Source: JALZDI01 sp965653225 (GTDB lineage Bacteria > Actinomycetota > Actinomycetes > Propionibacteriales > Nocardioidaceae). Taken from it: a DNA stretch of 46,275 nt. Location: assembly GCA_965653225.1 (NCBI GenBank), contig CBFGZI010000013.1, positions 1-46,275 of the forward strand, in the 5' to 3' direction. The notes below the pieces were generated by a model. It was not told the origin of the DNA and did not search any database. It saw only the letters and a list, made by a program, of their open reading frames with translations. This document shows positions 26,039 to 35,063 of this stretch, one piece after another; position 1 is the stretch's first letter, and every line of letters begins with the position of its first letter. The position numbers were made by a program, and so were the translations under genes.

Positions 26039-28138
26039 GTGTCCACGGAGCAGCGTGAGCTCAACTCAGAGCAGCGGTTCGTCGACCGCGTCTACCGCCG
26101 CCTGGAGGCCGCGGCCGAGACCGCACGCGCGGTGGCGGCGGACGGACACGCGCGGGGCCGGCTGGGCAACGAGGGCGGCCTGGTCGAGCGTGACGCGATG
26201 GTGCACCACGCGGCCCGGCGGCTCGCGATGCTCGACGCCGCCCACGAGGGGCTGGTGTTCGGTCGGCTCGACATGCGCGACGGGGAGTCGCGCTACGTCG
26301 GGCGCATCGGCGTACGCGACGAGGACCGCGAGGTGATGCTGGTCGACTGGCGTGCCCCCGCCGCGCGGGTCTTCTACCAGGCCACCGCCCAGGACCCGAT
26401 GGACGTCGTGCGCCGGCGCGTGCTGCGCAGCCAGCAGTCGCGGGTGCTGAGCATCGAGGACGACCTGCTCGACGCCGACGCCGCCCCCAGCGACATGGTC
26501 GTGGTCGGCGAGGGCGCGCTGATGGCCGAGCTGCAGCGGGCCCGCGACGCGACGATGCACTCGGTCGTCGCCACGATCCAGAAGGAGCAGGACGACGCGA
26601 TCCGCTCGCCCGCGCGCGCGGTGACGATCATCGGCGGCGGCCCGGGCACCGGCAAGACCGTGGTCGCACTGCACCGCGCGGCGTACCTGCTCTACACCGA
26701 CCGCCGGCGCTTCGAGAACGGCGGCGTCCTGGTCGTCGGACCGTCCGACGTCTTCATGCGCTACATCGAACGGGTGCTGCCCAGCCTCGGCGAGACCGCG
26801 GTCACGCTGCGCTCCATCGGCGAGGTCGTCGACGGCGTGCACGGCACCCGGCACGACTCCCCGCAGGCCGCGGCCGTCAAGGGCTCGCGACGCATGCTCA
26901 CGGTGCTGCGCCGAGCCGCCCGTGACGCCGTGCCGGACGCTCCGACGGAGTTCCGGGTGTTCTACCGCGACGACGTGCTCGAGCTCGACGACCGGCAGCT
27001 GCGCGCGCTGCGCCGGCACCTGCTCGGTGCGCAGCGTCGCAACCGCGCGGCCGACCGCGTGTCCACCGTGCTGCTCGACGCGCTGTGGCAGCAGGTCCAG
27101 GGCGAGCGCGCCACGGCGCGCGGCAAGGACGAGTTCGTCGACGAGGTCGGCAACGGCAACGAGTTCCTGACGTTCGTGGAGCAGTGGTGGCCCCGGCTCG
27201 ACGCGGTCGACGTGTGGCAGTGGCTCGCCGACCGCGAGCGGCTGCGCGGCTACGCCAAGGGGGTGCTCGGCGACCGCGACGTCGACCTGCTGCTCGAGTC
27301 GTGGCACGACGGCACGCCCTCGGTCGAGGACGTGCCGCTGATCGACGAGCTGCGCTACCTGCTCGGCGACCCGGTCGAGCCGGAGGAGGTCTACGACCCC
27401 ACGCTCGAGCTGTACGACGAGACCGTGCGGGAGGTGACCACGACCGGCGACCGCGACCCGGGCCGGCTGCGTACGACCCAGCGCACCGAGGACGACCCGC
27501 ACGCCCACGTGCTGGTCGACGAGGCGCAGGACCTGTCGCCGATGCAGTGGCGGATGCTCGGCCGCCGCGGCCGCTACGCGAGCTGGACCATCGTCGGCGA
27601 CCCGGCGCAGTCCGCCTGGCCCTACCCCGAGGAGGCCGACGCCGCCCGCGCCGAGGCGCTGCGCGACAAGGAACAGCACCGCTTCCGGCTGTCCACCAAC
27701 TACCGCAACTCCGCGGAGATCTACGAGCTCGCCGCACGCGTGGCGCGCGCCGCCGTTCCCGACCCGGACCTTCCCGAGGCCGTACGCCGCACCGGCGACC
27801 AACCCGAGCACCGCACCGTGACAGCCGACGAGCTGGCGGCAACGACCCGCAAGGCGGTGGACTCGATGCGGGACGCGGTCGAGGGAACCATCGGCGTGGT
27901 CACGCCGGTGGCACGGCACGCCGAGGTCGAGGGCTGGTTGGCCGGTGAGCACGACCCCCGGGTGCGCGTGCTGGAGCCGTTGGACACCAAGGGCCTGGAG
28001 TTCGACGCCATCGTGGTCGTCCAGCCCGGTGAGATCGCGTCGGAGTCCGAGACCGGCATGCGTACCCTTTACGTCGTGCTGACGCGTGCCACGCAGCGAC
28101 TGGTCACCGTCTCGACCGACGAGGGCTGGCTGCCCTAG
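26039..28138 (+). CDS. HelD-like RNA polymerase recycling ATPase (UvrD/Rep superfamily)
   Basis: The 699-aa protein is an SF1-type ATPase without an obvious DNA-repair context and resembles HelD/HelR proteins, which pry stalled RNA polymerase from DNA and can protect it from rifamycins. An N-terminal coiled-coil region (about 1-60) and the block GRIGVRDEDREVMLVDWRAPAARVFYQAT precede Walker A GGGPGTGKT (about 199-207). Walker B is LVDEAQDLSPMQW, with GDPAQSAW, STNYRNSAEI and LYVVLTRAT as later motifs. The start is GTG 26039. Asparaginase follows with a 2-nt gap. HelD and HelR cannot be told apart by eye. Confidence 0.85.
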   Translation: MSTEQRELNSEQRFVDRVYRRLEAAAETARAVAADGHARGRLGNEGGLVERDAMVHHAARRLAMLDAAHEGLVFGRLDMRDGESRYVGRIGVRDEDREVMLVDWRAPAARVFYQATAQDPMDVVRRRVLRSQQSRVLSIEDDLLDADAAPSDMVVVGEGALMAELQRARDATMHSVVATIQKEQDDAIRSPARAVTIIGGGPGTGKTVVALHRAAYLLYTDRRRFENGGVLVVGPSDVFMRYIERVLPSLGETAVTLRSIGEVVDGVHGTRHDSPQAAAVKGSRRMLTVLRRAARDAVPDAPTEFRVFYRDDVLELDDRQLRALRRHLLGAQRRNRAADRVSTVLLDALWQQVQGERATARGKDEFVDEVGNGNEFLTFVEQWWPRLDAVDVWQWLADRERLRGYAKGVLGDRDVDLLLESWHDGTPSVEDVPLIDELRYLLGDPVEPEEVYDPTLELYDETVREVTTTGDRDPGRLRTTQRTEDDPHAHVLVDEAQDLSPMQWRMLGRRGRYASWTIVGDPAQSAWPYPEEADAARAEALRDKEQHRFRLSTNYRNSAEIYELAARVARAAVPDPDLPEAVRRTGDQPEHRTVTADELAATTRKAVDSMRDAVEGTIGVVTPVARHAEVEGWLAGEHDPRVRVLEPLDTKGLEFDAIVVVQPGEIASESETGMRTLYVVLTRATQRLVTVSTDEGWLP

Positions 28139-28140
28139 AG

Positions 28141-29130
28141 ATGCCGCTGGTCGCCCTGGGTTCCCTCGGCGGGACCATCACGATGACGTCGACGTCGCCG
28201 CAGTCGGGAGTGACGGCGACCGCGAAGGCAGACGACCTGGTGGCCGCCGTCCCCGGGCTGGGCGAGGTCGCGGAGGTGCAGGCCAGCACGCTGCGGTCCG
28301 TGCCGAGCGCGTCGCTGACCTTCGACGACGTCCTCGCCGCGCTCGCCTGGGCGCACGGAGAGGTCGAGGCCGGAGCAGCGGGCGTCGTGCTGGTGCAGGG
28401 CACCGACACGCTGGAGGAGACCGCCTACCTGCTCGACCTGTTCTGGGACCGGCCGGAGCCGCTGGTCGTCACCGGAGCCATGCGGCCGCCGCAGCACGCG
28501 GGCGCCGACGGGCCGGCGAACCTGCTGGCGTCCGTCGCCACCGCCGCCTCGCCGGACCTGCGTGGCATCGGCGTGGTGGTGGTGCTCGACGAGGAGGTGC
28601 ACGCGGCCGCGCGCGTACGCAGGACCGACACCACGGCGCTGCAGGCGTTCACCTCACCGGCGACCGGGCCGCTGGCCCGCGTGGTCGAGTGCGAGCCCGT
28701 GGTGCTGTCGCGCCGCGACCGGCTGGACGCCCTGCCGACGCCCGACCCCGGCTCGCGGGTGCGGGTCGGGCTGCTGGAGTCGACGCTCGACGACCGCGCC
28801 GACCTCGTCCGGCTGCTCGTCGCGCAGGGGTACGACGGGCTCGTGCTGGCGTCCTTCGGCGTCGGCCACGTGTCCGACGCGACGGCCGAGGCGGTGTCCG
28901 ACGTCGTAGGGCAGGTTCCGGTCGTGGTCGCCTCGAGGACCGGCGGGGGCAGCACCCTGGCCCGGACCTACGGCTTCACCGGGTCCGAGAGCGACCTGCT
29001 GGCGCGCGGGGCGGTGCTGTCCGGCTGGCTCGACGCCCGAAAGTCGCGGGTGCTGCTGTGGGCGCTGCTCTCCCTGGGCCGCAGCGGCGGGGAGGTACGC
29101 GAGGAGTTCGCCCGCCGCGGCCGCGCCTGA
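28141..29130 (+). CDS. L-asparaginase (type I/II family)
   Basis: The 329-aa protein hydrolyses asparagine to aspartate and ammonia. It has the first catalytic Thr in LGSLGGTITM, the second Thr, with Asp, in VLVQGTDTLEETAYLL, and VTGAMRPPQHAGADGPANL. The C-terminal domain carries ASFGVGHVSDA and SRTGGGSTLARTYGF. There is no signal peptide, so it is probably cytoplasmic. The ATG follows the HelD-like stop after 2 nt and has no obvious ribosome site, so its translation depends on read-through coupling. Confidence 0.9.
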   Translation: MPLVALGSLGGTITMTSTSPQSGVTATAKADDLVAAVPGLGEVAEVQASTLRSVPSASLTFDDVLAALAWAHGEVEAGAAGVVLVQGTDTLEETAYLLDLFWDRPEPLVVTGAMRPPQHAGADGPANLLASVATAASPDLRGIGVVVVLDEEVHAAARVRRTDTTALQAFTSPATGPLARVVECEPVVLSRRDRLDALPTPDPGSRVRVGLLESTLDDRADLVRLLVAQGYDGLVLASFGVGHVSDATAEAVSDVVGQVPVVVASRTGGGSTLARTYGFTGSESDLLARGAVLSGWLDARKSRVLLWALLSLGRSGGEVREEFARRGRA

Positions 29131-29146
29131 CCGTCGGAGGCGCCGC

Positions 29147-29464
29147 CTAGACGACCTTCGGTGCGCCGGCGATGCGGTAGGACTCCTGCAGCAGCTCCGA
29201 CAGCTCGTCGCCTGCCACGCGGTCCAGGTTGACCAGCACCAGCGACGGTGAGCGTTCGTGGTGCGGCGTCCAGAAGTAGGTGTCGGGATCGGTGCCGGCC
29301 AGCGCGTCGCGCTCGTGCGTCTTGACCGTGACCACCCTGTCGTCCCACATCCGCGCCATCAGGGTGCGGGCGAACCACGCCGGCTGCCCCCAGCTCATGC
29401 GCTCCGTGACACCCGGCAGGGACAGGCACAGCCGCCGGACGTCGTCCTCACTGCTCATGCCCAT
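29147..29464 (-). CDS. MmcQ/YjbR family protein
   Basis: The 105-aa protein has the CyaY-like fold signature of the MmcQ/YjbR family: VRRLCLSLPGVTERMSWGQPAWFARTLMARMWDD, then VTVKTHERDALAG and ELLQESYRIAGAPKVV. Function in the cell is not established. ATG 29464 is followed by a second in-frame ATG at 29458. It is divergent from the flavin-binding protein gene and converges on the asparaginase gene with a 16-nt gap. Confidence 0.82.
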   Translation of the reverse strand: MGMSSEDDVRRLCLSLPGVTERMSWGQPAWFARTLMARMWDDRVVTVKTHERDALAGTDPDTYFWTPHHERSPSLVLVNLDRVAGDELSELLQESYRIAGAPKVV

Positions 29465-29531
29465 ACGATCACGGCTGCACCCGCGTGCGTCCAGCGGCGT
29501 GAAAGCGCTGGCAGGCCTCGGCCGTGCGGTC

Positions 29532-29537
29532 TAGCGT
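29532..29537 (+). promoter_or_regulatory. -10 box for leaderless start
   Basis: TAGCGT precedes the GTG at 29545 by 7 nt, the same spacing as at bioB and several other genes here, and decides the start of the flavin-binding protein gene. Confidence 0.55.
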
Positions 29538-29544
29538 GACGCTC

Positions 29545-30078
29545 GTGTACGAGACCGACGCCGAGCTCGACGAGATGCAGCGGCTGCTCGACGAGTCCCA
29601 CGCCCGAGCCAACATCCACCTACGGGCGATCATCACCGGCGAGCGCTCGCTGGCCGCGGCCGAGATCGCCGGTCTCATGACCGGCATGCGCACGCTGAGC
29701 GTCGCCACGGTCACGGCCGGCGGGGAGCCGCGAACCAGCGGTGTGGACGGGCACCTGCTGCACGGCCGGTGGGTGTTCACCACCGCCGGCGTCGCGACCA
29801 AGGCCGTGCACCTACGTGCACGCCCGGGCGTCAGCGCCGCCTACATCGAGGGCGACGACCTCGGCGTGTACACGCACGGGCAGGCGGAGTTCCTCGACGC
29901 GCAGCACCCCGACTTCGACGAGATCGAGCGGCACCTCGTGGCCCACTACGGCAGCTCGCCCTCGACCTGGGACGAGAACATCGCCTACATCCGCATCCGG
30001 CCGACGTGGATGATCGGCTACGCGTTCAAGCGCGACGAGCTGCTCGACCGGCGCGGCGTCCAGCCCGCACCTCGCTGA
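29545..30078 (+). CDS. Pyridoxamine 5'-phosphate oxidase-like (split-barrel flavin) protein
   Basis: The 177-aa protein has an N-terminal helix (DEMQRLLDESHARANIHLRAII) and then a split beta-barrel domain (MRTLSVATVTAGGEPRTSGVDGHLLHGRWVFTT, HLRARPGVSAAYIEGDDLGVYTHGQAEFL). Such proteins bind FMN, F420 or heme; no motif tells which. GTG 29545 fits the -10 box at 29532; GTGs at 29524 and 29536 are possible. It converges on the epimerase gene across 19 nt. Confidence 0.8.
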   Translation: MYETDAELDEMQRLLDESHARANIHLRAIITGERSLAAAEIAGLMTGMRTLSVATVTAGGEPRTSGVDGHLLHGRWVFTTAGVATKAVHLRARPGVSAAYIEGDDLGVYTHGQAEFLDAQHPDFDEIERHLVAHYGSSPSTWDENIAYIRIRPTWMIGYAFKRDELLDRRGVQPAPR

Positions 30079-30090
30079 CCCAGCGCCGGT

Positions 30091-30100
30091 TGACGGGTCA
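30091..30100. repeat. Single degenerate palindrome at a stop codon
   Basis: TGACGGGTCA differs by one base from the TGACGCGTCA repeat. It lies between the converging flavin protein and epimerase genes and supplies the epimerase TGA stop on the minus strand (30098-30100). Confidence 0.55.
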
Positions 30101-31096
30101 GCTCAGCTTCAGGTCGACGTGATGCCACCGGTGCAGCAGGTCGCGCTGCTCGGACGCGGTCAGCCCGGTGATGTTCGCCCCGGGTGTCTGCTGCAGCCAG
30201 TCGAAGGTGTCGCGGGCGGTGTCCTCGACCGGTCGCACGGTCAGGCCCGCGGCGAGAGCCGGGCTCACGTCGCGGCTCATCAGCCCGGCGTACTCCGGCA
30301 TCGGCAGCCACAGCGGCAGCGAGCGCTCGCCCATCCACGGCTGGACGCCGTTGGCCAGCAGGAACTCCTGCGGCATCCACACCAGCCGCGGCTCGGTGCC
30401 CACGCCGTCGGCGACCGCCTCCAGCACCTGCCGCCGCGGCATCGCGGGACCGGTCGCGTCGAAGACGCCGTGCAGGCCGTCCTCGGCCGCCTGCACCAGC
30501 CACCGGCCGAGGTCGCGTGCGTCGACGACCTGCACCGGGTCGTCGGGCTCGCCGGGCGCGACCACCGTGGCCGACTCGGCCATCCGGTGCACCCAGTAGG
30601 CGAACCGGCCCGACGGGTCGCGCGGTCCCACGATCAGGCCGGGGCGTACCACCAGGGCGCGGTCGCCGAGACGCTCTGACACGGCCTGCTCACAGGCCAC
30701 CTTGAGCTCGCCGTACTTGGACAGGTCGGTCTCGTCGACGTCGTCACCGGCCGCGGGCAGCAGCGCTGCGTCCGTTCCCGCGCCCGGGGTGCCTTGGTCG
30801 GCGTAGACGCTGCAGGTGGAGACGAACAGCCACGACGCGGCACGGTCGGCCAGCGCGTCGGCGGCCTCGCGAACCCAGGAGGGCCGCCGGGCGACGTCGA
30901 TGACCACGTCCCACTGCCTTCCGCCCAGCAGCGACCAGTCCGGGTGCTCCCGGTCGAGGCGCACGAACCGCGATCCCGGCGGGTCCTGACCACTGGTCCC
31001 GCGCGCGGCGCAGGTGACGTCGTGGCCGCGGGCGACCGCGGCGGCGGCGGTCGCGTAGGACAGGAACACGGTGCCACCGAGCACGAGGACTCTCAT
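30098..31096 (-). CDS. NAD-dependent epimerase/dehydratase family protein
   Basis: The 332-aa extended-SDR protein begins MRVLVLGGTVFLS with a nucleotide-binding GGTxFLS. It contains STCSVYAD and LSKYGELKVACEQAV (YGELK as the YxxxK site), and PGLIVGPRDPSGRFAYWV. It resembles actinobacterial reductases annotated as sugar epimerases or SDR a-type; the substrate is unknown. ATG 31096 is chosen at the Rossmann start. It is divergent from the TrpEG gene across 77 bp. Confidence 0.84.
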   Translation of the reverse strand: MRVLVLGGTVFLSYATAAAAVARGHDVTCAARGTSGQDPPGSRFVRLDREHPDWSLLGGRQWDVVIDVARRPSWVREAADALADRAASWLFVSTCSVYADQGTPGAGTDAALLPAAGDDVDETDLSKYGELKVACEQAVSERLGDRALVVRPGLIVGPRDPSGRFAYWVHRMAESATVVAPGEPDDPVQVVDARDLGRWLVQAAEDGLHGVFDATGPAMPRRQVLEAVADGVGTEPRLVWMPQEFLLANGVQPWMGERSLPLWLPMPEYAGLMSRDVSPALAAGLTVRPVEDTARDTFDWLQQTPGANITGLTASEQRDLLHRWHHVDLKLS

Positions 31097-31157
31097 GCTG
31101 CGAGCGTGTACCGGCGAAGGGGCCAGGACAAGACGATTTCGCTCCCGGCGCACGGGC

Positions 31158-31163
31158 TACAGT
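31158..31163 (+). promoter_or_regulatory. Putative -10 box of trpEG
   Basis: TACAGT lies 10 nt before the ATG at 31174, so the leader is nearly absent. That leaves no room for a tryptophan leader peptide and attenuator. Confidence 0.5.
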
Positions 31164-31173
31164 GAGCGCCACC

Positions 31174-33075
31174 ATGTCGGTGCTCGACGACGTCCTCGCC
31201 TTCCCCGCCTATGCCCTGGTACGCCAGCGCGGTGCGGCCGAGGTGCTGCTGCTCGGCGGCACCCGCGAGGACCTCGAACGACTGGCCGACGTGCCGCTCG
31301 AGCAGGGCCCGCCGCCATCCGGTCGTAGGTTCGACCGCCTGCTCTGCGTGCCGTACCGGCAGGTGCGCGAGCGCGGCTTCGAGGTGCACGACGACGGCAC
31401 CCCGCTGTCCTCGATCACGATCGAGCAGGAGCACTCGGTACCCCTCGACGAGGTCATGCGCCTGCTGCCGGACGAGCCGATCACCACCGAGCGGCCGGGC
31501 GGCTTCGAGACCAGCGACGAAGAGTACGGCCGCATCGTCGAGGCCATCATCCGCGACGAGATCGGCAACGGCGAGGGCGCCAACCTGGTCATCGGCCGCA
31601 GCTACCGCACCCGACTCGCCGACTGGGACCACCGCAAGGCGCTGAGCGTCTTCCGCCGCCTGGTCGAGCGCGAGCGCGGCGCCTACTGGACGTTCTGCGT
31701 CTTCACCGGCGACCGGTGGCTGATCGGCGCCAGCCCGGAGCGCCACGTCAGCGTGCACGGCGGCGACGTGCGGATGAACCCCATCAGCGGCACCTTCCGG
31801 CTGCCCCGTACCGGCCCCGGAGCCGAGGACGCGGTCGTGCTGAAGCACCAGCTGCTTGACTTCCTCGCCGACGAGAAGGAGATCTACGAGCTCTTCATGG
31901 TCGTCGACGAGGAGCTGAAGATGATGTGCGACATCTGCTCCGAGGGCGGCCAGGTGCTCGGGCCGTACCTGAAGCCGATGACCCACCTCATCCACACCGA
32001 GTACCTCCTTGCCGGACGCTCGCACCACGACGTGCGCGACGTGCTGCGCGACTCCATGTTCGCCGCGACCGTCACCGGCAGCCCGGTCGAGAACGCCTGC
32101 CGGCTGATCAAGCGGTACGAGCCGGAGGGCCGCGGCTACTACGCCTCGGTGCTCGCGCTGCTCGGCCGCGACGCCGACGGGGCACCGACCGCCGACGCGC
32201 CGATCCTCATCCGCACCGGCGACGTGTCCCTCGACGGCGAGCTGAAGGTCACCGCGGGGGCGACGCTGGTGCGCGACAGCGACCCGGCCTACGAGACCGA
32301 GGAGACCCACGCCAAGGCCGGCGGCATCCTCACCGCCTTCGGTCTGGTGGAGGCTCCGCCGGCGCGCAGCCGCGCCGGCGTGCGCGACCTGGTGGTCGAC
32401 GAGGACGTGCTGATCGCACTCGCCTCGCGCAACCAGCGGCTGAGCCGGTTCTGGATGACCGACCAGTCCGACACCGGCGCGGTCACCTCGCTGGTCGGCC
32501 GCACCGCGGTGATCCTCGACGGCGAGGACGACTTCATCAACATGCTTCGACACGTGCTCACCGTGATGGGAGTGAAGGTGTCGGTCGTACGCCACGACGC
32601 CTACCGGCCGGGCAGCCTCGACGGGTTCGACCTGGTGGTGGTGGGTCCCGGCCCCGGCGACCCGCGCGACACCGACCACCCCAAGATCCGCGTGCTGCGC
32701 GACGTCGTGCGGGGCCTGCTGGACAGCCCGCAGCGCTTCCTCGCGGTATGCCTGGGGCACCAGGCGCTGTGCGCCGAGCTCGGGCTGCCGCTGCGCTACA
32801 AGGACATCGTGTTCCAGGGCACGCAGACCCGGGTCGAGGTGCTCGGCCGTGAGGAGAACGTCGGGTTCTACAACACCTTCGTGGCGCACGCCGGCGACGA
32901 GGCGGCGCTGCCCGACGGCGTACGCGTCGACCGCGACCCCGCGACCGGCGACGTGCACGCGATCGTGGGTCCGCACTACCGCGGTATCCAGTTCCACGCC
33001 GAGTCGATCCTGACCGAGAACGGCTACGCGGTCATCCGCGACCTGGTCCTGGAGCTCCTCGCGCAGCGTCCGTAG
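31174..33075 (+). CDS. trpEG: Fused anthranilate synthase TrpE-TrpG
   Basis: The 633-aa protein joins the chorismate-using TrpE domain (about 1-430) and the glutamine amidotransferase TrpG domain (about 445-633). It makes anthranilate, the first committed step of tryptophan synthesis. TrpE motifs are MNPISGTFRLPR, HQLLDFLADEKEIYELFMVVDEELKMMCDIC and VTGSPVENACRLIKRYE. The TrpG part has VGPGPGDPRD, the nucleophile Cys526 in AVCLGHQALCAELG and IQFHAESILTENG. This fused form is typical of one TrpE clade; PhzE-like ADIC synthases share the layout, but no phenazine genes are nearby. ATG 31174 is preferred to an upstream GTG inside the -10 box. Confidence 0.92.
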   Translation: MSVLDDVLAFPAYALVRQRGAAEVLLLGGTREDLERLADVPLEQGPPPSGRRFDRLLCVPYRQVRERGFEVHDDGTPLSSITIEQEHSVPLDEVMRLLPDEPITTERPGGFETSDEEYGRIVEAIIRDEIGNGEGANLVIGRSYRTRLADWDHRKALSVFRRLVERERGAYWTFCVFTGDRWLIGASPERHVSVHGGDVRMNPISGTFRLPRTGPGAEDAVVLKHQLLDFLADEKEIYELFMVVDEELKMMCDICSEGGQVLGPYLKPMTHLIHTEYLLAGRSHHDVRDVLRDSMFAATVTGSPVENACRLIKRYEPEGRGYYASVLALLGRDADGAPTADAPILIRTGDVSLDGELKVTAGATLVRDSDPAYETEETHAKAGGILTAFGLVEAPPARSRAGVRDLVVDEDVLIALASRNQRLSRFWMTDQSDTGAVTSLVGRTAVILDGEDDFINMLRHVLTVMGVKVSVVRHDAYRPGSLDGFDLVVVGPGPGDPRDTDHPKIRVLRDVVRGLLDSPQRFLAVCLGHQALCAELGLPLRYKDIVFQGTQTRVEVLGREENVGFYNTFVAHAGDEAALPDGVRVDRDPATGDVHAIVGPHYRGIQFHAESILTENGYAVIRDLVLELLAQRP

Positions 33076-33148
33076 AAGCGTGCCCGATAACGCACGCACC
33101 TGCGGACGCAAGGGAACCCGGCCGGACGAGGAAAGACGACGGACCGGA

Positions 33149-33182
33149 CGGCTGCTGCCAGTGTTCGGGGGAACAGCAGCCG
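33149..33182. terminator. Hairpin terminator after trpEG
   Basis: CGGCTGCTG (33149-33157) pairs perfectly with CAGCAGCCG (33174-33182), with an inner GTTC/GAAC pairing in the loop. It lies in the 207-bp convergent gap between trpEG and the htrA-like gene. There is no T-run. Confidence 0.55.
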
Positions 33183-33201
33183 CCCGGCCCAACTGCTGCC
33201 G

Positions 33202-33235
33202 GGGGAGGCCGGCCCGTGTGCCTACCGGCCTCCCC
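33202..33235. terminator. Strong hairpin between trpEG and htrA
   Basis: GGGGAGGCCGG (33202-33212) and CCGGCCTCCCC (33225-33235) form a perfect 11-bp GC stem with a 12-nt loop. It probably stops transcripts from both sides. This gap contains no copy of the TGACGCGTCA repeat. Confidence 0.65.
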
Positions 33236-33282
33236 TCGACAGCCCGTTCCCACACTGCGGGTGGGCTTCGCCAGCCTGGGGG

Positions 33283-34959
33283 TCAGCTGGCGCTACTGCC
33301 CTGGTCGCTGCCGAGTGTGACCTCGACCGTGTGGCGCGTGCCGTCGCGGAGGAAGGTGACCTGCACCTTGTCACCGGGACGGTACGTGCGCACGATCGCG
33401 ACCAGGCTGTCGGACGAGGCGATGATGTTGTTGTCGACGCGGGTGATGACGTCGCCTCGCTGCAGGCCCGCCTTGGCAGCCGCGGTTCCGCCCTCGAGCG
33501 ACCGGACGGCGGCGCCACCGGGCAGACCCTCGCTGTTCTCCGGCGTCCCGACGGTCACGCCCAGCCGGGCGTGCGTGGGGGTCTGGCCGGCCACCAGCTC
33601 CTTCGCGATGGGCTTGGCCTCGTCGATCGGGATCGCGAACCCGAGGCCGATCGAGCCGGACTCACCGCCCAGCGTGGTGGTGCTACGGATCGCGCTGTTG
33701 ATGCCGATCACGTCGCCGTTCATGTCGACGAGCGCACCACCGGAGTTGCCGGGGTTGATGGCCGCGTCGGTCTGGATCGCGGGGAAGATCGTCGACTGCC
33801 CGCCGACCGCCGGGTCGCCGGCGGAGACCGGCCGGTTGGTGGCGCTGACGATGCCGCTGGTGACCGTGCTCTCGAGCCCGAACGGCGAGCCCACCGCGAC
33901 CACGGCCTCGCCGACGTCGATGTTGCCGGAGTTACCCAGCGCGGCCGGACGCAGGCCGGAGACACCCTGAGCCCTGATCACGGCGAGGTCGGTCAGCGGG
34001 TCGGTGCCGACGACCGTCGCGGCGGCGGTCGAGCCGTCGTTGAACGACACCGCGAGGCTGCCGCCGCCGTGGGCGAGCGCGACCACGTGGTTGTTGGTCA
34101 GGATGAGGCCGTTGGAGCTGAGGATGATGCCCGAGCCCGAGCCCGCGCCCTGGGGGCCGGACACGTCGATCTTGACCACCGACGGCAGCACCTTGGCGGC
34201 CACCTGCTCGACCGAGCCCTGCGGGGCCGGCGTGTCCTGCTCGCTGGACGCCGGCGAGCCCTGCAGCGACGACACCACGGTCGTGCTCTCCGGGGACTGC
34301 AGCGCGTCGTAGCCCGCGGAGGCGGCGACACCGGCCACCGCGCCGGCCAGCACCGCGGCCACGACCACGGCCGTGCCGCGCTTCCCGCGCGGGGTCTTCT
34401 GCCGCGGAGGGGGGTACGGCGGGGGAGCGCCGTGTCCGAAGCCACCGGGCCCGAACCCGCCGTCGCCGGGGGTCATCAGCGGGCCGGACGCGTGTGAGGG
34501 CCGCGGCGGAGTGGGCCCGCCGTACGGTCCCGGCGCCGGTCCGCCGGGTGCGCCGTAGCCGTAGGGGCCGTACGGGGAGTAGCCGGGGCCGCCGTACGTC
34601 GGCTCGCCGTAGCCCTGCTGCCCGAAGCCGGCCGAGCCGTACCCCGGCTGCCCGTACGGCTGCCCGCCAGGCTGTCCACCGGGCTGACCACCGGGCTGTC
34701 CACCGGGCTGCCCGGGAGGCTGGTCCGCAGGCTGGCCGTACGACTGGTCTTGAGCCTGCTCGCCCGACGCGCCGCCCTGGGCGTCCGGAGCGTCCGGGGC
34801 GGTGAACCCGCCGCCGGCAGGAGGGTCCGGCGAGGCGCCGGTCGAGGCGTCGCCCTGCGCGTGCGAGCTCTCGTCGGCGATGGGACGGGTCGGTTCTTCC
34901 GAGCCGCTGCCCTCGTAGGGGTCCTGCCCGTAGCGGTCGTCGGAGTTGCTCTCGTTCAT
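33283..34959 (-). CDS. HtrA-family serine protease (PepD-like)
   Basis: The 558-aa protein has a long Pro/Gly/Gln-rich cytoplasmic N-terminus (about 1-190, with perfect GQPG repeats), one transmembrane helix (about 195-215), a trypsin-like protease domain and a C-terminal PDZ domain. The catalytic triad is His in ILTNNHVVAL, Asp in TDPLTDLAVIRA, and Ser in INPGNSGGALVD. It should act outside the membrane on misfolded proteins. Upstream lies a two-component gene pair in the mprA-mprB order, with CTGAGAG direct repeats just before this gene. ATG 34959 is preferred; GTG 34977 is an upstream alternative. Confidence 0.92.
   Translation of the reverse strand: MNESNSDDRYGQDPYEGSGSEEPTRPIADESSHAQGDASTGASPDPPAGGGFTAPDAPDAQGGASGEQAQDQSYGQPADQPPGQPGGQPGGQPGGQPGGQPYGQPGYGSAGFGQQGYGEPTYGGPGYSPYGPYGYGAPGGPAPGPYGGPTPPRPSHASGPLMTPGDGGFGPGGFGHGAPPPYPPPRQKTPRGKRGTAVVVAAVLAGAVAGVAASAGYDALQSPESTTVVSSLQGSPASSEQDTPAPQGSVEQVAAKVLPSVVKIDVSGPQGAGSGSGIILSSNGLILTNNHVVALAHGGGSLAVSFNDGSTAAATVVGTDPLTDLAVIRAQGVSGLRPAALGNSGNIDVGEAVVAVGSPFGLESTVTSGIVSATNRPVSAGDPAVGGQSTIFPAIQTDAAINPGNSGGALVDMNGDVIGINSAIRSTTTLGGESGSIGLGFAIPIDEAKPIAKELVAGQTPTHARLGVTVGTPENSEGLPGGAAVRSLEGGTAAAKAGLQRGDVITRVDNNIIASSDSLVAIVRTYRPGDKVQVTFLRDGTRHTVEVTLGSDQGSSAS
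34673..34731 (-). repeat. GQPG-encoding tandem repeat
   Basis: About 5 nearly identical 12-bp units encode GQPG in the cytoplasmic arm of the HtrA-like protein. Copy number at such repeats often differs between strains. Confidence 0.6.
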
Positions 34960-34982
34960 GTCCCCGATACTGCCCACTCACC

Positions 34983-35000
34983 CTGAGAGCGAACTGAGAG
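34983..35000. promoter_or_regulatory. CTGAGAG direct repeats before htrA
   Basis: CTGAGAG at 34983-34989 and again at 34994-35000 are 11 bp apart, one helical turn, as in sites for OmpR-type regulators. The same pattern occurs before the response regulator gene. On the minus strand they lie 24-41 nt before the start codon. They probably bind the response regulator encoded upstream; this is inference. Confidence 0.6.
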
Positions 35001-35063
35001 ACGGCTGCAGACTCCCCAAGAGTTGGCGTCTACACACAAGACGCATTTCCGGCGTACGCCGCG

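Noticed and set aside
31097..31173. Tryptophan attenuator before trpEG
   Set aside because: The -10 box is 10 nt from the start codon, so there is no leader peptide or alternative hairpin.
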